A DNA stretch of 64,000 nucleotides, taken from an uncultured Spirochaetia bacterium (GTDB lineage Bacteria; Spirochaetota; Spirochaetia; SZUA-6; Bin103). The stretch's first letter is position 1; every line of letters starts with the position of its first letter. Positions 34,512 through 42,259 of this stretch are shown here, one piece after another. The notes under the pieces are model-generated. The model made no database searches. It worked only from the letters and a program-made list of their open reading frames with translations, and was not told the DNA's origin. Position numbers and translations under genes: made by a program. The stretch is from assembly GCA_958296075.1 (NCBI GenBank), contig CATQHW010000002.1:186001-250000 (forward strand), read 5' to 3'.

Positions 34512-35129
34512 ATGTTGCTGAGCGCATCGCGTCTGACGCTCCGAACTCGCCGGCGGCGCGGGCCGGACGGGGCGGAGACGGAGGAGATGGTGCTCGGGAT
34601 GTCGATCGGCTATCGCGCGATGATGGCGGCGATGGGAGCGATCCTGATCTCCGGCATGCTGGTGGCGGCCGGTGACGGCGGCCGCCCGCTCACGCTGCTG
34701 GGCGACGCGATTCCGCTGGGGATCATCGCGATCTGCCTGCTCGGCGCGGCGTACCGCGACTGCTGGATATTCCGGCCGGCCGCCGGCGCCTGCGAGCGGC
34801 AGATCGGCTTGGCGTTCCTCTTCAAGCGCACGAACGTCCCGCTCGCGTCGATCGGAAGCGTCGAGGTGAGCGAGTATCTGCGGGGAGGGCCGATCGACAG
34901 CGCGCCGCTGGACCGCACCCGGTACGCCGCCGGCCGGCTGCCGCTGGGCCGCCTCAAGCCCCGCAGCTTCGTGACCTTGAGCCTGATCGACGCCGACGAG
35001 CGGACCATCCGGATCGATCACTCCGGCGGCTCGACCGCCGACCGCATGGTGACGGTCGGCAGGGAGTTGGCGTTTTTCATCGGCGTCGAACTGGTCGACC
35101 GCACCGCGGGCGCCGCGCCGCAACCATGA
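34512..35129 (+). CDS. small membrane protein, function unknown
   Basis: 205 residues from ATG 34512, 10 bp after the ImmA-like gene; ATG 34587 is an alternative. Two hydrophobic helices (about residues 35-55 and 60-80) are followed by a cytoplasmic-looking beta-rich domain. No family recognised. Its stop overlaps the ATG of the decayed sulfatase (ATGA). Confidence 0.6.
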   Translation: MLLSASRLTLRTRRRRGPDGAETEEMVLGMSIGYRAMMAAMGAILISGMLVAAGDGGRPLTLLGDAIPLGIIAICLLGAAYRDCWIFRPAAGACERQIGLAFLFKRTNVPLASIGSVEVSEYLRGGPIDSAPLDRTRYAAGRLPLGRLKPRSFVTLSLIDADERTIRIDHSGGSTADRMVTVGRELAFFIGVELVDRTAGAAPQP

Positions 35130-35535
35130 GCAGGGAACGACCGAGCGTCGTGCTGGTCCTGACCGACGACCAGGGCTACGGCGACCTGGGGTGCCACGGC
35201 AACGAGGTGATCCGCACTCCCAACGTGGACCGACACCATGCTGACGGCGTCCGCTTCACCGACTTCCACGCCGGCACCACCTGCGCGCCGGCCTGCTGAC
35301 CGGCCGCGACTGCAACAGCGCCGGCGTCTGGCACACGGTCGGCGGCCGCTCGCTGCTGCGGGAGGATGAGTGGACGCTGGCGGATGCGCTGCGCGAAGCC
35401 GGCTACCGCACCGGCCACTTCGGCAAGTGGCACCTGGGCGACAGCCAGCCGTTCCGGCCCCACGAGCGCGGGTTCGAGCGGTCGATCTACCACGCCGGCG
35501 GCGGCATCGGCAATGTCGGCGACCCGTGGGGGAAC
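35126..35535 (+). pseudogene. decayed sulfatase, active-site arginine deleted and 3' end lost
   Basis: Starts intact (LVLTDDQGYGDLGCHGNEVI) up to HAGTTCAP. A small deletion near 35285-35291 removes the residues between CAP and GLLTGRD, including the Arg of C-x-P-x-R, and shifts the frame into a stop. The next frame continues GLLTGRDCNSAGVW and GYRTGHFGKWHLGD, then stops resembling a sulfatase near 35535. About 135 of some 450 codons remain. Confidence 0.85.
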
Positions 35536-35886
35536 GCACCTTCCCCAGGTACCGGTCGATCCCGGCGGCGGCGCTGGTGGCGGCGCATGGAGGCGATCAC
35601 CGGCCGCGCTGGTGGCGTAGCTTGGTGAGTATCGAGGCGATCCCGGCAGCCGAAGAGGACCGGTCATCGTTCAAGAACAGGTAGCCCATCGCCCCCTTTC
35701 ATCGGCCGGGTCGCCGCCGGGGTAGAACCCGTGTATCGGTAGAGTCATGCGCAGAGACTCGCCCACAATCCGTCTGTGCGCGCGCTCGACGTTACCAGTG
35801 ATCTCCAGGACTACGCCTCCGGGCTTCCAGTCTGTTACTGTGTCTCCCGTGACAATAGGCTCGCGCTCCATGAGGTTGTGTCAATA
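35536..35886. other. no gene recognised between sulfatase remnant and IS element
   Basis: Short open frames exist, the most protein-like on the minus strand at 35671-35871 (DTVTDWKPGGVVLEITG). I cannot relate it to a family. If the IS256-type element had landed cleanly in the PhyH gene at 37.1-37.5 kb, the rest of that gene should lie here. I do not see it. Confidence 0.4.
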
Positions 35887-37117
35887 GGTGTGTAAACGAG
35901 TCAGGCAGCGTCCCGCTCCTGATGCTCGTCGACGCGAACTCCGTCTCGGTATTCGGCTCCCTCCTGCACGTCTTGAAGTAGCTCCGGGGCATTCAGCTTC
36001 CGGAACTTCGTCTCTGCCACAGCAGCATCTTCCAGATCACCGCAGTGGCGTTGGCGACCTTCTTGAAGCGCTTCGCTGCATCCGTGCGCAGCCGCAGCGC
36101 CGCGAACGGCGACTCGATCACGTTCGTCGTCCGCAGGTGCCGCCAGTGCTCCTGCGAGTAGCGGTAGTAGCTCACCAATCGCTCCCAGTCTTCGTCCAGC
36201 AGCCGCGCAGCCCGCTCCAGGCCAGCGCCCCTTGCGCCCACTTCCGAAACTCGCCCTTGCGTCGCTCGGCGCGCTGCCGCGTCGCTGCGTAGGCTACCTG
36301 CCGCAGCTTCTGCTTCGCCTCCTCCTGAGCCCGCTTGGGCACCTGATCGAGCACATTGACGATCCGGTGGTTTCCAGCACCGCTGCTGATCTGCTTCCGG
36401 GTACACCTCGGTAAGCGCCGCCCAGATGCCTAGATGGCCGTCGCCGACCACCAACCGAGGGCTGCTCAGACCCCGCTCGCGCAGGTCGCGCAGCAGCCCC
36501 TTCCAACTCTCCGCTGACTCACGGTACCCGCTGCGTAACCCGATCAGCACCTTGCGCCCGTCGGCCATCCCGCCGATCGCCACCAATAACGCCGCCTTGT
36601 CTTTGTCCAGTCCCGCTTTCACGTACACCCCGTCTACCCACAGGTACACCAGCGGCGGCTCCGCCAGACTGCGCTGCTGCCAAGCGAGCGCTTCGGCCTG
36701 CCATCGCTCTTTCGCCCGCGCCACCGTGCTCGCCGACAACGGCGCGTCCTCCCCCAGCAGCCCGCGCAGCGCCAACTCGAAGTCGCCGAGCGCCAAGCCG
36801 TGCAAGTACAGCTCCGGCAACAGGTCGTTGATCTGTGCGGTGCGCCGGGTGAACAACGGCAGCAGATTGCTCTGGAATCGCTCATCGAGCCCCCGCACCC
36901 GCGGCCGGCGCAGGTGCACGGTGCCGCCGCGCATGGTCAGCCGGCGCGGCTTGCCGTAGCCGTTGCGGTAGCCATGGTCGTTGCTGCCCCGGCGGTGGTA
37001 GCGAGCGCGGCCGAGAAACTCCGTCACTTCCTGCTCAAGCAAGTCCTGCAGCGTCCTCCTGATTGTTGTTGTTGCTATCAGGATTCTACAGGGCGCCGCC
37101 TTTTTCGTTTACACACC
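35887..37117 (-). mobile_element. IS256-family insertion sequence, probably inactive
   Basis: About 1231 bp bounded by inverted repeats with a shared outer GGTGTGTAAACG (35887-35898 and, inverted, 37106-37117) and weaker similarity for another 12 bp. It carries one Mutator-type transposase gene on the minus strand. No matching target duplication is seen in the flanks (TGTCAATA against TCTGATGG), so one side has been rearranged since insertion. Confidence 0.8.
35993..37042 (-). pseudogene. IS256-family transposase with two compensating frameshifts
   Basis: The N-terminal and middle parts are typical (HGYRNGYGKPRRLTMRGG; LWVDGVYVKAG with the first Asp; VVGDGHLGIW with the second). An extra base near 36372 shifts the frame: the true continuation HRIVNVLDQVPKRAQEEAKQ lies in another frame, until a second indel near 36235 restores it. 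The end is normal (TTNVIESPFAALRLRT with the catalytic Glu). All three DDE residues survive, but about 45 residues in between are scrambled, so the protein is probably inactive unless these are sequencing errors. Confidence 0.8.
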
Positions 37118-37500
37118 CTCTGATGGTACCTCTCGGGCGTGCCGGGTTGGGCAATGCGGCCGGTGGCGCTGTGGAGCTGCACCGCGTTGCCGAGGATCGC
37201 CTTCATGCGGGTGAGGACCGGCGGGTTGTCGAGCAGGAAGGCGAAGCGGTCGTCCTCTTCCAGGAGCCGGCTGAAGAAGCTGCCGTACGGTCCGGGGTTG
37301 CGCTCGCCGTCCCATCCCACGGTGTCGCGGGAGTGGGCGTCGTCCATGGCGTGGCGGAGGCTCTCGACCTGTTCGGCGGTGATGGCGTCATCGACGATCA
37401 GGTACCCCCATTTCCGGATGAAGCGGACCTCCCGCTCCAGGTCAGGGGTGAGGTCCGGGTTCAGGCGCTGCGGGACGATCGAGAAGTCGGCTGCGGCCAT
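37118..37500 (-). pseudogene. PhyH-type dioxygenase truncated at the IS element
   Basis: About 127 N-terminal residues (MAAADFSIVPQRLNP, then FIRKWGYLIVDDAITAEQVE) match phytanoyl-CoA dioxygenase-like proteins. The frame then runs into the IS end and stops at 37078. The Fe(II)-binding His-x-Asp and the distal His lie beyond the break, so the product cannot be active. Confidence 0.8.
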
Positions 37501-37611
37501 GGCACTCTCCAGTCGGTTCCATGATCAGGTCGATTGTCCGGTGGTCAAGCCAGGCGTAGTCCGCCGCCATGGCGCTCGAAGACGCGATGATCTATGGCGC
37601 AGGTCGGATTT

Positions 37612-37693
37612 CATATGCCCGGTCGGTATGGTTCTATCTTCCAGGTTGTAAACGTTCCATAAGACCGGTTATATTCCTTTCATATGACCGGTC
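37612..37693 (+). promoter_or_regulatory. sigma70-like promoter with three operator-like repeats
   Basis: TTGTAA (37646-37651), 18 bp, TATATT (37670-37675). Three copies of CATAWGMCCGGTY lie at 37612-37624, 37658-37670 (between the promoter boxes) and 37681-37693 (covering the start codon). The last two contain the palindromic core ACCGGT. The predicted transcript would begin about 2 bases before the ATG, so it would be nearly leaderless. Repeats placed over promoter and start codon suggest repression, possibly by the gene product. Confidence 0.5.
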
Positions 37694-38685
37694 AGAACGA
37701 TGGCTACTACGCGAGGATCGGCGACGCCGAGCTTTCCCGCAGGCTTGAGTCGGCCGGCGCGGTGTTGATCGAAGGGCCCCGCGCCTGCGGCAAGACCGAG
37801 ACGGCCCGCCAAGTGGCGGCCAGCGAAGTGCTGCTGGACGTCGACGACAACGCGCGCCGCGCCATCGAAGTCGACCCGGCGCTGGTATTGGCAGGGGATA
37901 CTCCGCGGCTGATCGACGAATGGCAGCTCGAACCGGCGTTGTCGCGCAACTGTGCCGGGGCGGCTGGCCCGGCGACCTGCACCGTTCCGACGCCGCCTGT
38001 CAGGCCGCCCGCATCGACTACCTGGAGGAGATACGCCGCGCCGACATCTCCCGGCCGGACGGCATTCAGCGCAACCCGGAAAACGTCGGCAGGGTGATCC
38101 GCTCGCTGGCGCGGAACCTGGCGACCACCGCCAGCGCCCGGACCATCGCTGCGGACGCCGGCGGCGGCGACGGCTACCTGGACGCCCTGCGCCGGCTGAT
38201 GGTCTACGAGGAACAGCCGGCATGGGCGCCGTATCTGCGCTCACGGTCCCTGCTGCGCCGCGCGCCGAAGCGCCACTTCGTCGATCCGTCCCTGGCGGCG
38301 GCCGCTCTCGGCGCGACCCCCGAACGGCTGCTGGCCGATCTGGAGTTGGAGCTTCTGGGGTGTCTGTTCGAGTCCCTGGTCTACCGCGATCTCACGGTCT
38401 ACTCCCGCGCCTGCGACGCGACGGTCTATCACTACCGGGACAACACCGGCCTCGAAGTCGATGCGGTGGTGGGAAGACCGCCGGGGCGACTGGTGCGCCT
38501 TCGAGGTGAAGTTGGGCGTGGGGCAGATCGACGCCGCCGCTCGCACGCTGCTGAAATTCCGCGACCGGGTCGACGCAGAGAACTCCGGGCCGCCCCGCAC
38601 CCTGGGGGTGATCGTGAGCTCCGGCTACGGCTACCGCCGCGCGGACGGCGTGACCGTCATCCCCGTCGCCGCGTTGGGGCCATGA
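37684..38685 (+). pseudogene. AAA-type ATPase of the DUF4143 group, frameshifted and internally deleted
   Basis: Begins with MTGQNDGYYARIGDAEL and Walker A GPRACGKTE (about residues 31-39), then PRLIDEWQLEPAL (Walker B region). The frame changes near 37945-37990 and the usual sensor and middle part are missing. A second frame gives DYLEEIRRADISRPDG and the winged-helix/nuclease-like part up to GLEVDAVV. A third frame (38461-38685) gives WCAFEVKLGVGQIDAAA, a restriction-endonuclease-like strand. The gene therefore has at least two frameshifts and a deletion of roughly 100 codons. Confidence 0.8.
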
Positions 38686-38744
38686 TCGTCCGGAGCAAGG
38701 ATCGGATCGTCGCCGTCGCGCGGCCGGCGGCGCGACGCGCGAGG

Positions 38745-39626
38745 TCAGATGTAGCCGGCCGCGGTGAGCAGGTCGGCTTGGTCGGAGAGGCGCCGGAGCA
38801 CGTGTTCGGGGTAGATCGACATGCGCTGGAACGGCAGGTTGTCGCGCCCGATCGCCGGCATGTAGTTGAAGAACGCGGAGCGCCGGATCGAGCGGTTGGT
38901 CACCGGGTAGGCGTTGTGCGTCATGCCCTCGGAGAAGATCACCACGTCGCCCGGCGCGGCGAGCACCGGCACCGCCATCGGGTTGCGGCTCGCGTCGTCC
39001 ATGGCGAACGGGCAGGCAAAGTTGGCCTTGTGGCTGCCGGGGATGGCGGCGAACGGGCCGTTCTCCACCCGCGTCATGTCGGACAGGATGATCACGCTCT
39101 TGGTGCTCCTGCAGGCGAACCGCCCGCGCGTGTGGTCGTAGCCGTAGTGGATGTCGCGGTCGACCGGAAAGCCGCCGTTGTGCAGGCCGCCGCCGGGGGC
39201 CGGTCCCGCCTTCTCGATGTAGTAGGTGGCGGAGAGGTAGACCGGGCCGCCGGCCAGCTCGGTGTGGATCGCCTTGAGGACCGGGTCGCGCACGATACGG
39301 TCGAACTTGCCGGTCCCGCACAGCGCGTGATCGACGCGGCCGATGCCGCCCGTCCGGGGATTGGGGGCGCGGTCGGCGCGATGCTCGCCCTTCCAGAACG
39401 GATGTTCGCGGTCGGCCATGGCCGACCGCAGGAAGTAGCTGGCGACGCCCAGCCGCGTGTAGGTGTCATAGTCTCTGGGGATCGCCTGCAGCTCGTCGAT
39501 TCCCGCGTGGAACTCCGCCACTGCGTCCGCATCGAAGTGCTGCCTGAGCACGAAGTAGCCGCTCAGGTCGAATTCGTACTTCTGCTCGGGCGTAAGCTCG
39601 TATGCCGGCGCGTTCGCATCAGCCAC
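38745..39626 (-). CDS. PhyH-like Fe(II)/2-oxoglutarate enzyme with His-x-Gly motif
   Basis: 293 residues, GTG start overlapping the amidohydrolase stop by 8 bp. The fold is indicated by LSGYFVLRQHFD near the start and FAAIPGSHKANF, GDVVIFSEGMTHNAYP and RRSAFFNY in the second half. The distal His is H237 and the 2-oxoglutarate-binding Arg lies in RSIRRS. At the place of the first His-x-Asp I read LHNGGF (H149-N-G151). In known halogenases of this superfamily Asp is replaced by Gly or Ala so that halide can bind; here that is only a hypothesis. Third gene of the coupled operon 41264 to 38745. Confidence 0.85.
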   Translation of the reverse strand: MADANAPAYELTPEQKYEFDLSGYFVLRQHFDADAVAEFHAGIDELQAIPRDYDTYTRLGVASYFLRSAMADREHPFWKGEHRADRAPNPRTGGIGRVDHALCGTGKFDRIVRDPVLKAIHTELAGGPVYLSATYYIEKAGPAPGGGLHNGGFPVDRDIHYGYDHTRGRFACRSTKSVIILSDMTRVENGPFAAIPGSHKANFACPFAMDDASRNPMAVPVLAAPGDVVIFSEGMTHNAYPVTNRSIRRSAFFNYMPAIGRDNLPFQRMSIYPEHVLRRLSDQADLLTAAGYI

Positions 39627-40530
39627 CGGCGCCGCTCCCGGACTCGCGCCAGATCATGCGCCGCGCCGTCCCGTCCATGATCGACGCGCGGTCGGCGTGG
39701 TCCAGGTCCGGCAGCAGCTCGTCCAGCACCCGGGTCAGCGGGCCGTAGCCGGGATCGTCCTGTATCCACGGGAAGTCGGTCGCCCACATGCAGCGATCGG
39801 CGCCCAGCTCCGCCAGCAGCGTCTCGTGCCACCGCTGCAGGTCCCGGTACGGGTATGCCTCCTCGCTGAAGGCGTACTGGCCGGACAGCTTCACGCACAC
39901 GTTCGGGTATTGGGCAAGGCCGAACGTGTTGTGGCGGGTCAGCGGCATGTCGCCCTGGAAGGCGCGCCGGGCCATCCTGGGCCTTCCCGTTTCGTCGGTC
40001 GTCATGGACCCCTCCGCCGGACAGACCATCAGGTGGTTGAACACGACCGTGAGGTGCGGAAATGCGTCCAGCAGCCAGGGACACAGGTGCGCCTCGGCCG
40101 CTCGGGGATAGAGCCAGATGAGGTAGTTCTTGTCGGCCGCGTGCTTCCAGACCCGGTAGGTCGTGAAGGTGCGCACGTCCACCGGTGCGAGCGGATCCAG
40201 CGGGCCACCGATCTCGAACAGCCGGAAGCCGACGATGCCGCCGTCCTCGGCGAGCCGGTCCATGTGGTCTTCCGGGTGCTGCGGGTCGGGCACCAGGCCG
40301 ATTCCCTTGAACCGTTCCGGGTAGTTCCTCAGGCAGTGCCGGAGGTAGGCGTGGGTCGCAAGCGAGGTCCCGCCGATCTGCACCAGCGTCGCCCGCTCGA
40401 CGCCATGGGTCTGCATGGCCTGCAGGAGCTTCTCGACGCCTTCCTCTCGGTCCGCGGGCATGGTGTCGTGCACGTCCCGCGGGAACTCGCGCGATGCCTT
40501 GGCGAAGACGTGGACGTGCGCATCGATCAC
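39619..40530 (-). CDS. amidohydrolase of the TIM-barrel (Amidohydro_2) family
   Basis: 303 residues. The start is taken as the GTG in the GTGA overlap with the upstream PhyH gene, directly giving VIDAHVHVFAKAS with the metal-binding HxH. WATDFPWIQDD near residue 265 holds the conserved Asp, and VVFNHLMV and FRLFEIGG are further family strands. Such enzymes hydrolyse lactones or amides, or decarboxylate aromatic acids. The substrate is unknown. Overlap with a PhyH gene on both sides means the three proteins are made together, likely for one oxidative degradation route. Confidence 0.85.
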   Translation of the reverse strand: MIDAHVHVFAKASREFPRDVHDTMPADREEGVEKLLQAMQTHGVERATLVQIGGTSLATHAYLRHCLRNYPERFKGIGLVPDPQHPEDHMDRLAEDGGIVGFRLFEIGGPLDPLAPVDVRTFTTYRVWKHAADKNYLIWLYPRAAEAHLCPWLLDAFPHLTVVFNHLMVCPAEGSMTTDETGRPRMARRAFQGDMPLTRHNTFGLAQYPNVCVKLSGQYAFSEEAYPYRDLQRWHETLLAELGADRCMWATDFPWIQDDPGYGPLTRVLDELLPDLDHADRASIMDGTARRMIWRESGSGAGG

Positions 40531-41264
40531 GGGCTTCTTCTCATCGGCTCCAGCCCAAGGAGCTTTCGCCGAGCCGAGGTCGTGCACTTGTGCGCGACGC
40601 GCGTGTAGGGACTGCGGTGCGCCCTCGCCTCGCTCCACTTCTCGTAGATGAGGATGATCGACTTTCGCGCTTGGCCGGTCCTGTTGACCATCGAGGTGTG
40701 CCAGCCGTAGGAGTTGAACAGGACGGCGTCGCCGGCCTTGCCGGCGAAGATACGGCAGCCGGGCATGGTCTCCGGCGGCCGGTGATTCGGGCACTCGCCC
40801 GCCTCCGGCTTGTGGCTTCCCGGGACGTAGCCGAACGCGCCGCCGTCGGCAGAGACGTCGTCGACGTAGATCTGCACCTTCATGTGCAGCGGATTCGTAT
40901 GCGGCACGTCCGCGTGCCAGCGCAGGTAGCTGACCGGCTGCGCTGGCAGTGTTCTGACCTGCGGGGCGAGCAGCAGGAGCTCATGGTCGGCGAAGTCCAT
41001 CAGATAGGGGTACCAGGACGGGTGGTCGATCAGGTCGATGAAGGCGTCGTCCTGCTCCAGCGCGTGCGGGATATCGAAGTACCCGGCCGGCTGCGTGCCC
41101 AGGGCGATGCCTTCCAGCCACTGCGCCTTGGCGTCACGCGCGCAGCGATCGAAGGCGCGTTGCAGGCGCGACAACTCGCCGCCGGCTACGGCTGCCGCCA
41201 GGAACAGGTAGCCGTGCTCTTCCCAGAACCGTCGTTCCGCTTTGCTCGGATGAGATGCCGCCAT
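40527..41264 (-). CDS. PhyH-family Fe(II)/2-oxoglutarate dioxygenase
   Basis: 245 residues from ATG 41264 (MAASHPSKAERRFWEEHG); an upstream ATG at 41303 is possible. The iron site is complete: RWHADVPH gives His-x-Asp and FNSYGWHTSMVNRTG the distal His, followed by a basic RKSIILIYE. GGAFGYVPGSHKPE is the family loop. Probably hydroxylates an organic substrate. First gene of the coupled dioxygenase/amidohydrolase/dioxygenase operon, divergent from the decayed desaturase at 41384. Confidence 0.88.
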   Translation of the reverse strand: MAASHPSKAERRFWEEHGYLFLAAAVAGGELSRLQRAFDRCARDAKAQWLEGIALGTQPAGYFDIPHALEQDDAFIDLIDHPSWYPYLMDFADHELLLLAPQVRTLPAQPVSYLRWHADVPHTNPLHMKVQIYVDDVSADGGAFGYVPGSHKPEAGECPNHRPPETMPGCRIFAGKAGDAVLFNSYGWHTSMVNRTGQARKSIILIYEKWSEARAHRSPYTRVAHKCTTSARRKLLGLEPMRRSP

Positions 41265-41383
41265 GTCTATCCGGTCGTCCGTTCCGGGACCGTAACGTAG
41301 CATACTCCGGTTTGCCGGCCCCGCGTTCGTCGCGGTTCCGTTCTTGCGCCGCGGCGGGCTTCGTGGTACCACAGCCGGCCGAG

Positions 41384-42198
41384 ATGGCCACCGCTTACGC
41401 GCCGTTGGCGGACATTCGCGGACACCTCCGGGTGGCGTGGTACCGGACCCGGATCGAGCCGGCCACGCTCAGGCGGCTGATGCAACGCAGCGACTTGCAG
41501 GGGTGGCTGCAGGCCGGCGGCCATCTCCTCCTGTACTTGGCGACCGGCGCCCTGGCGTTCCGACTGTGGGCCGATCAGGCGTGGGTAGCGTTCGCCTTCG
41601 CGCTGTTCGTCCACGGTACGGTGGCGAGCTTCACGCGCGGCGTCGCGCCGCATGAGCTCGCGCACGGCACCGTGTTCCGCACGAAGTGGCTGAACCACGT
41701 CTTTCTCTACGTCTACAGCCTGCTGAGCTGGTGGGATCCCTTTGACTACGGCACCAGCCACACGTACCACCACCGCTACACGCTGTACCCGGCAGGAGAC
41801 CGGGAGAACCTGCTGCCTCTCGATCCCCGGGTCGGCGGGCCGTGGTTCCTCATCCAGATGTTCACCCTGAACCTGACCGGCCGTCCCGGACGCACGTTCG
41901 GCAAGGGCGGGTTGATCTCCACCATCGTGATCCGTGTTACAACCTCAAGAAGCTGGCACGGGAGATCGCCCACGACATGCCGGAGCCACGCACGCTGTGG
42001 GGGGCGTGGCGGGAGATGCGCGCGACCTGGAAGCGGCAGCAGACCGACCCGGATTACCAATTCGACACGCCGGTGACCGACGAGGCGCCCGCTTCCGCGA
42101 TTGCGCGGGATGGCCGTTGCGGCACGCCGGACGACCTGGAAGCGTCCATCGGCGAGCTCGCGCCGCGGGGGCTCCGAGCGCCTCCCGAACCGCGGTAG
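41384..42198 (+). pseudogene. fatty-acid desaturase with internal deletion
   Basis: From ATG 41384 the frame is a normal membrane desaturase with the first two His boxes (HELAHGT and HTYHHRYTLYP) up to KGGLISTIV near 41930. It then jumps to another frame reading CYNLKKLAREIAHDMPEP and ending at 42198. Compared with the intact relative at 48.7 kb, about 100 codons with the last helices and the third box (HTEHHMYAAVP) are missing. The break is near 41935. The product would lack part of its di-iron site. Confidence 0.85.
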
Positions 42199-42259
42199 CG
42201 CGGATGGCGCCGACTTTTGCGAGCGCATACTTCGTCGTCCATCTGCCCCTCTGACCGAG

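Noticed and set aside
37920..39680. 586-codon plus-strand frame running over the PhyH gene
   Set aside because: Only its first about 200 codons correspond to the broken DUF4143 ATPase; the rest is antisense of the PhyH gene.
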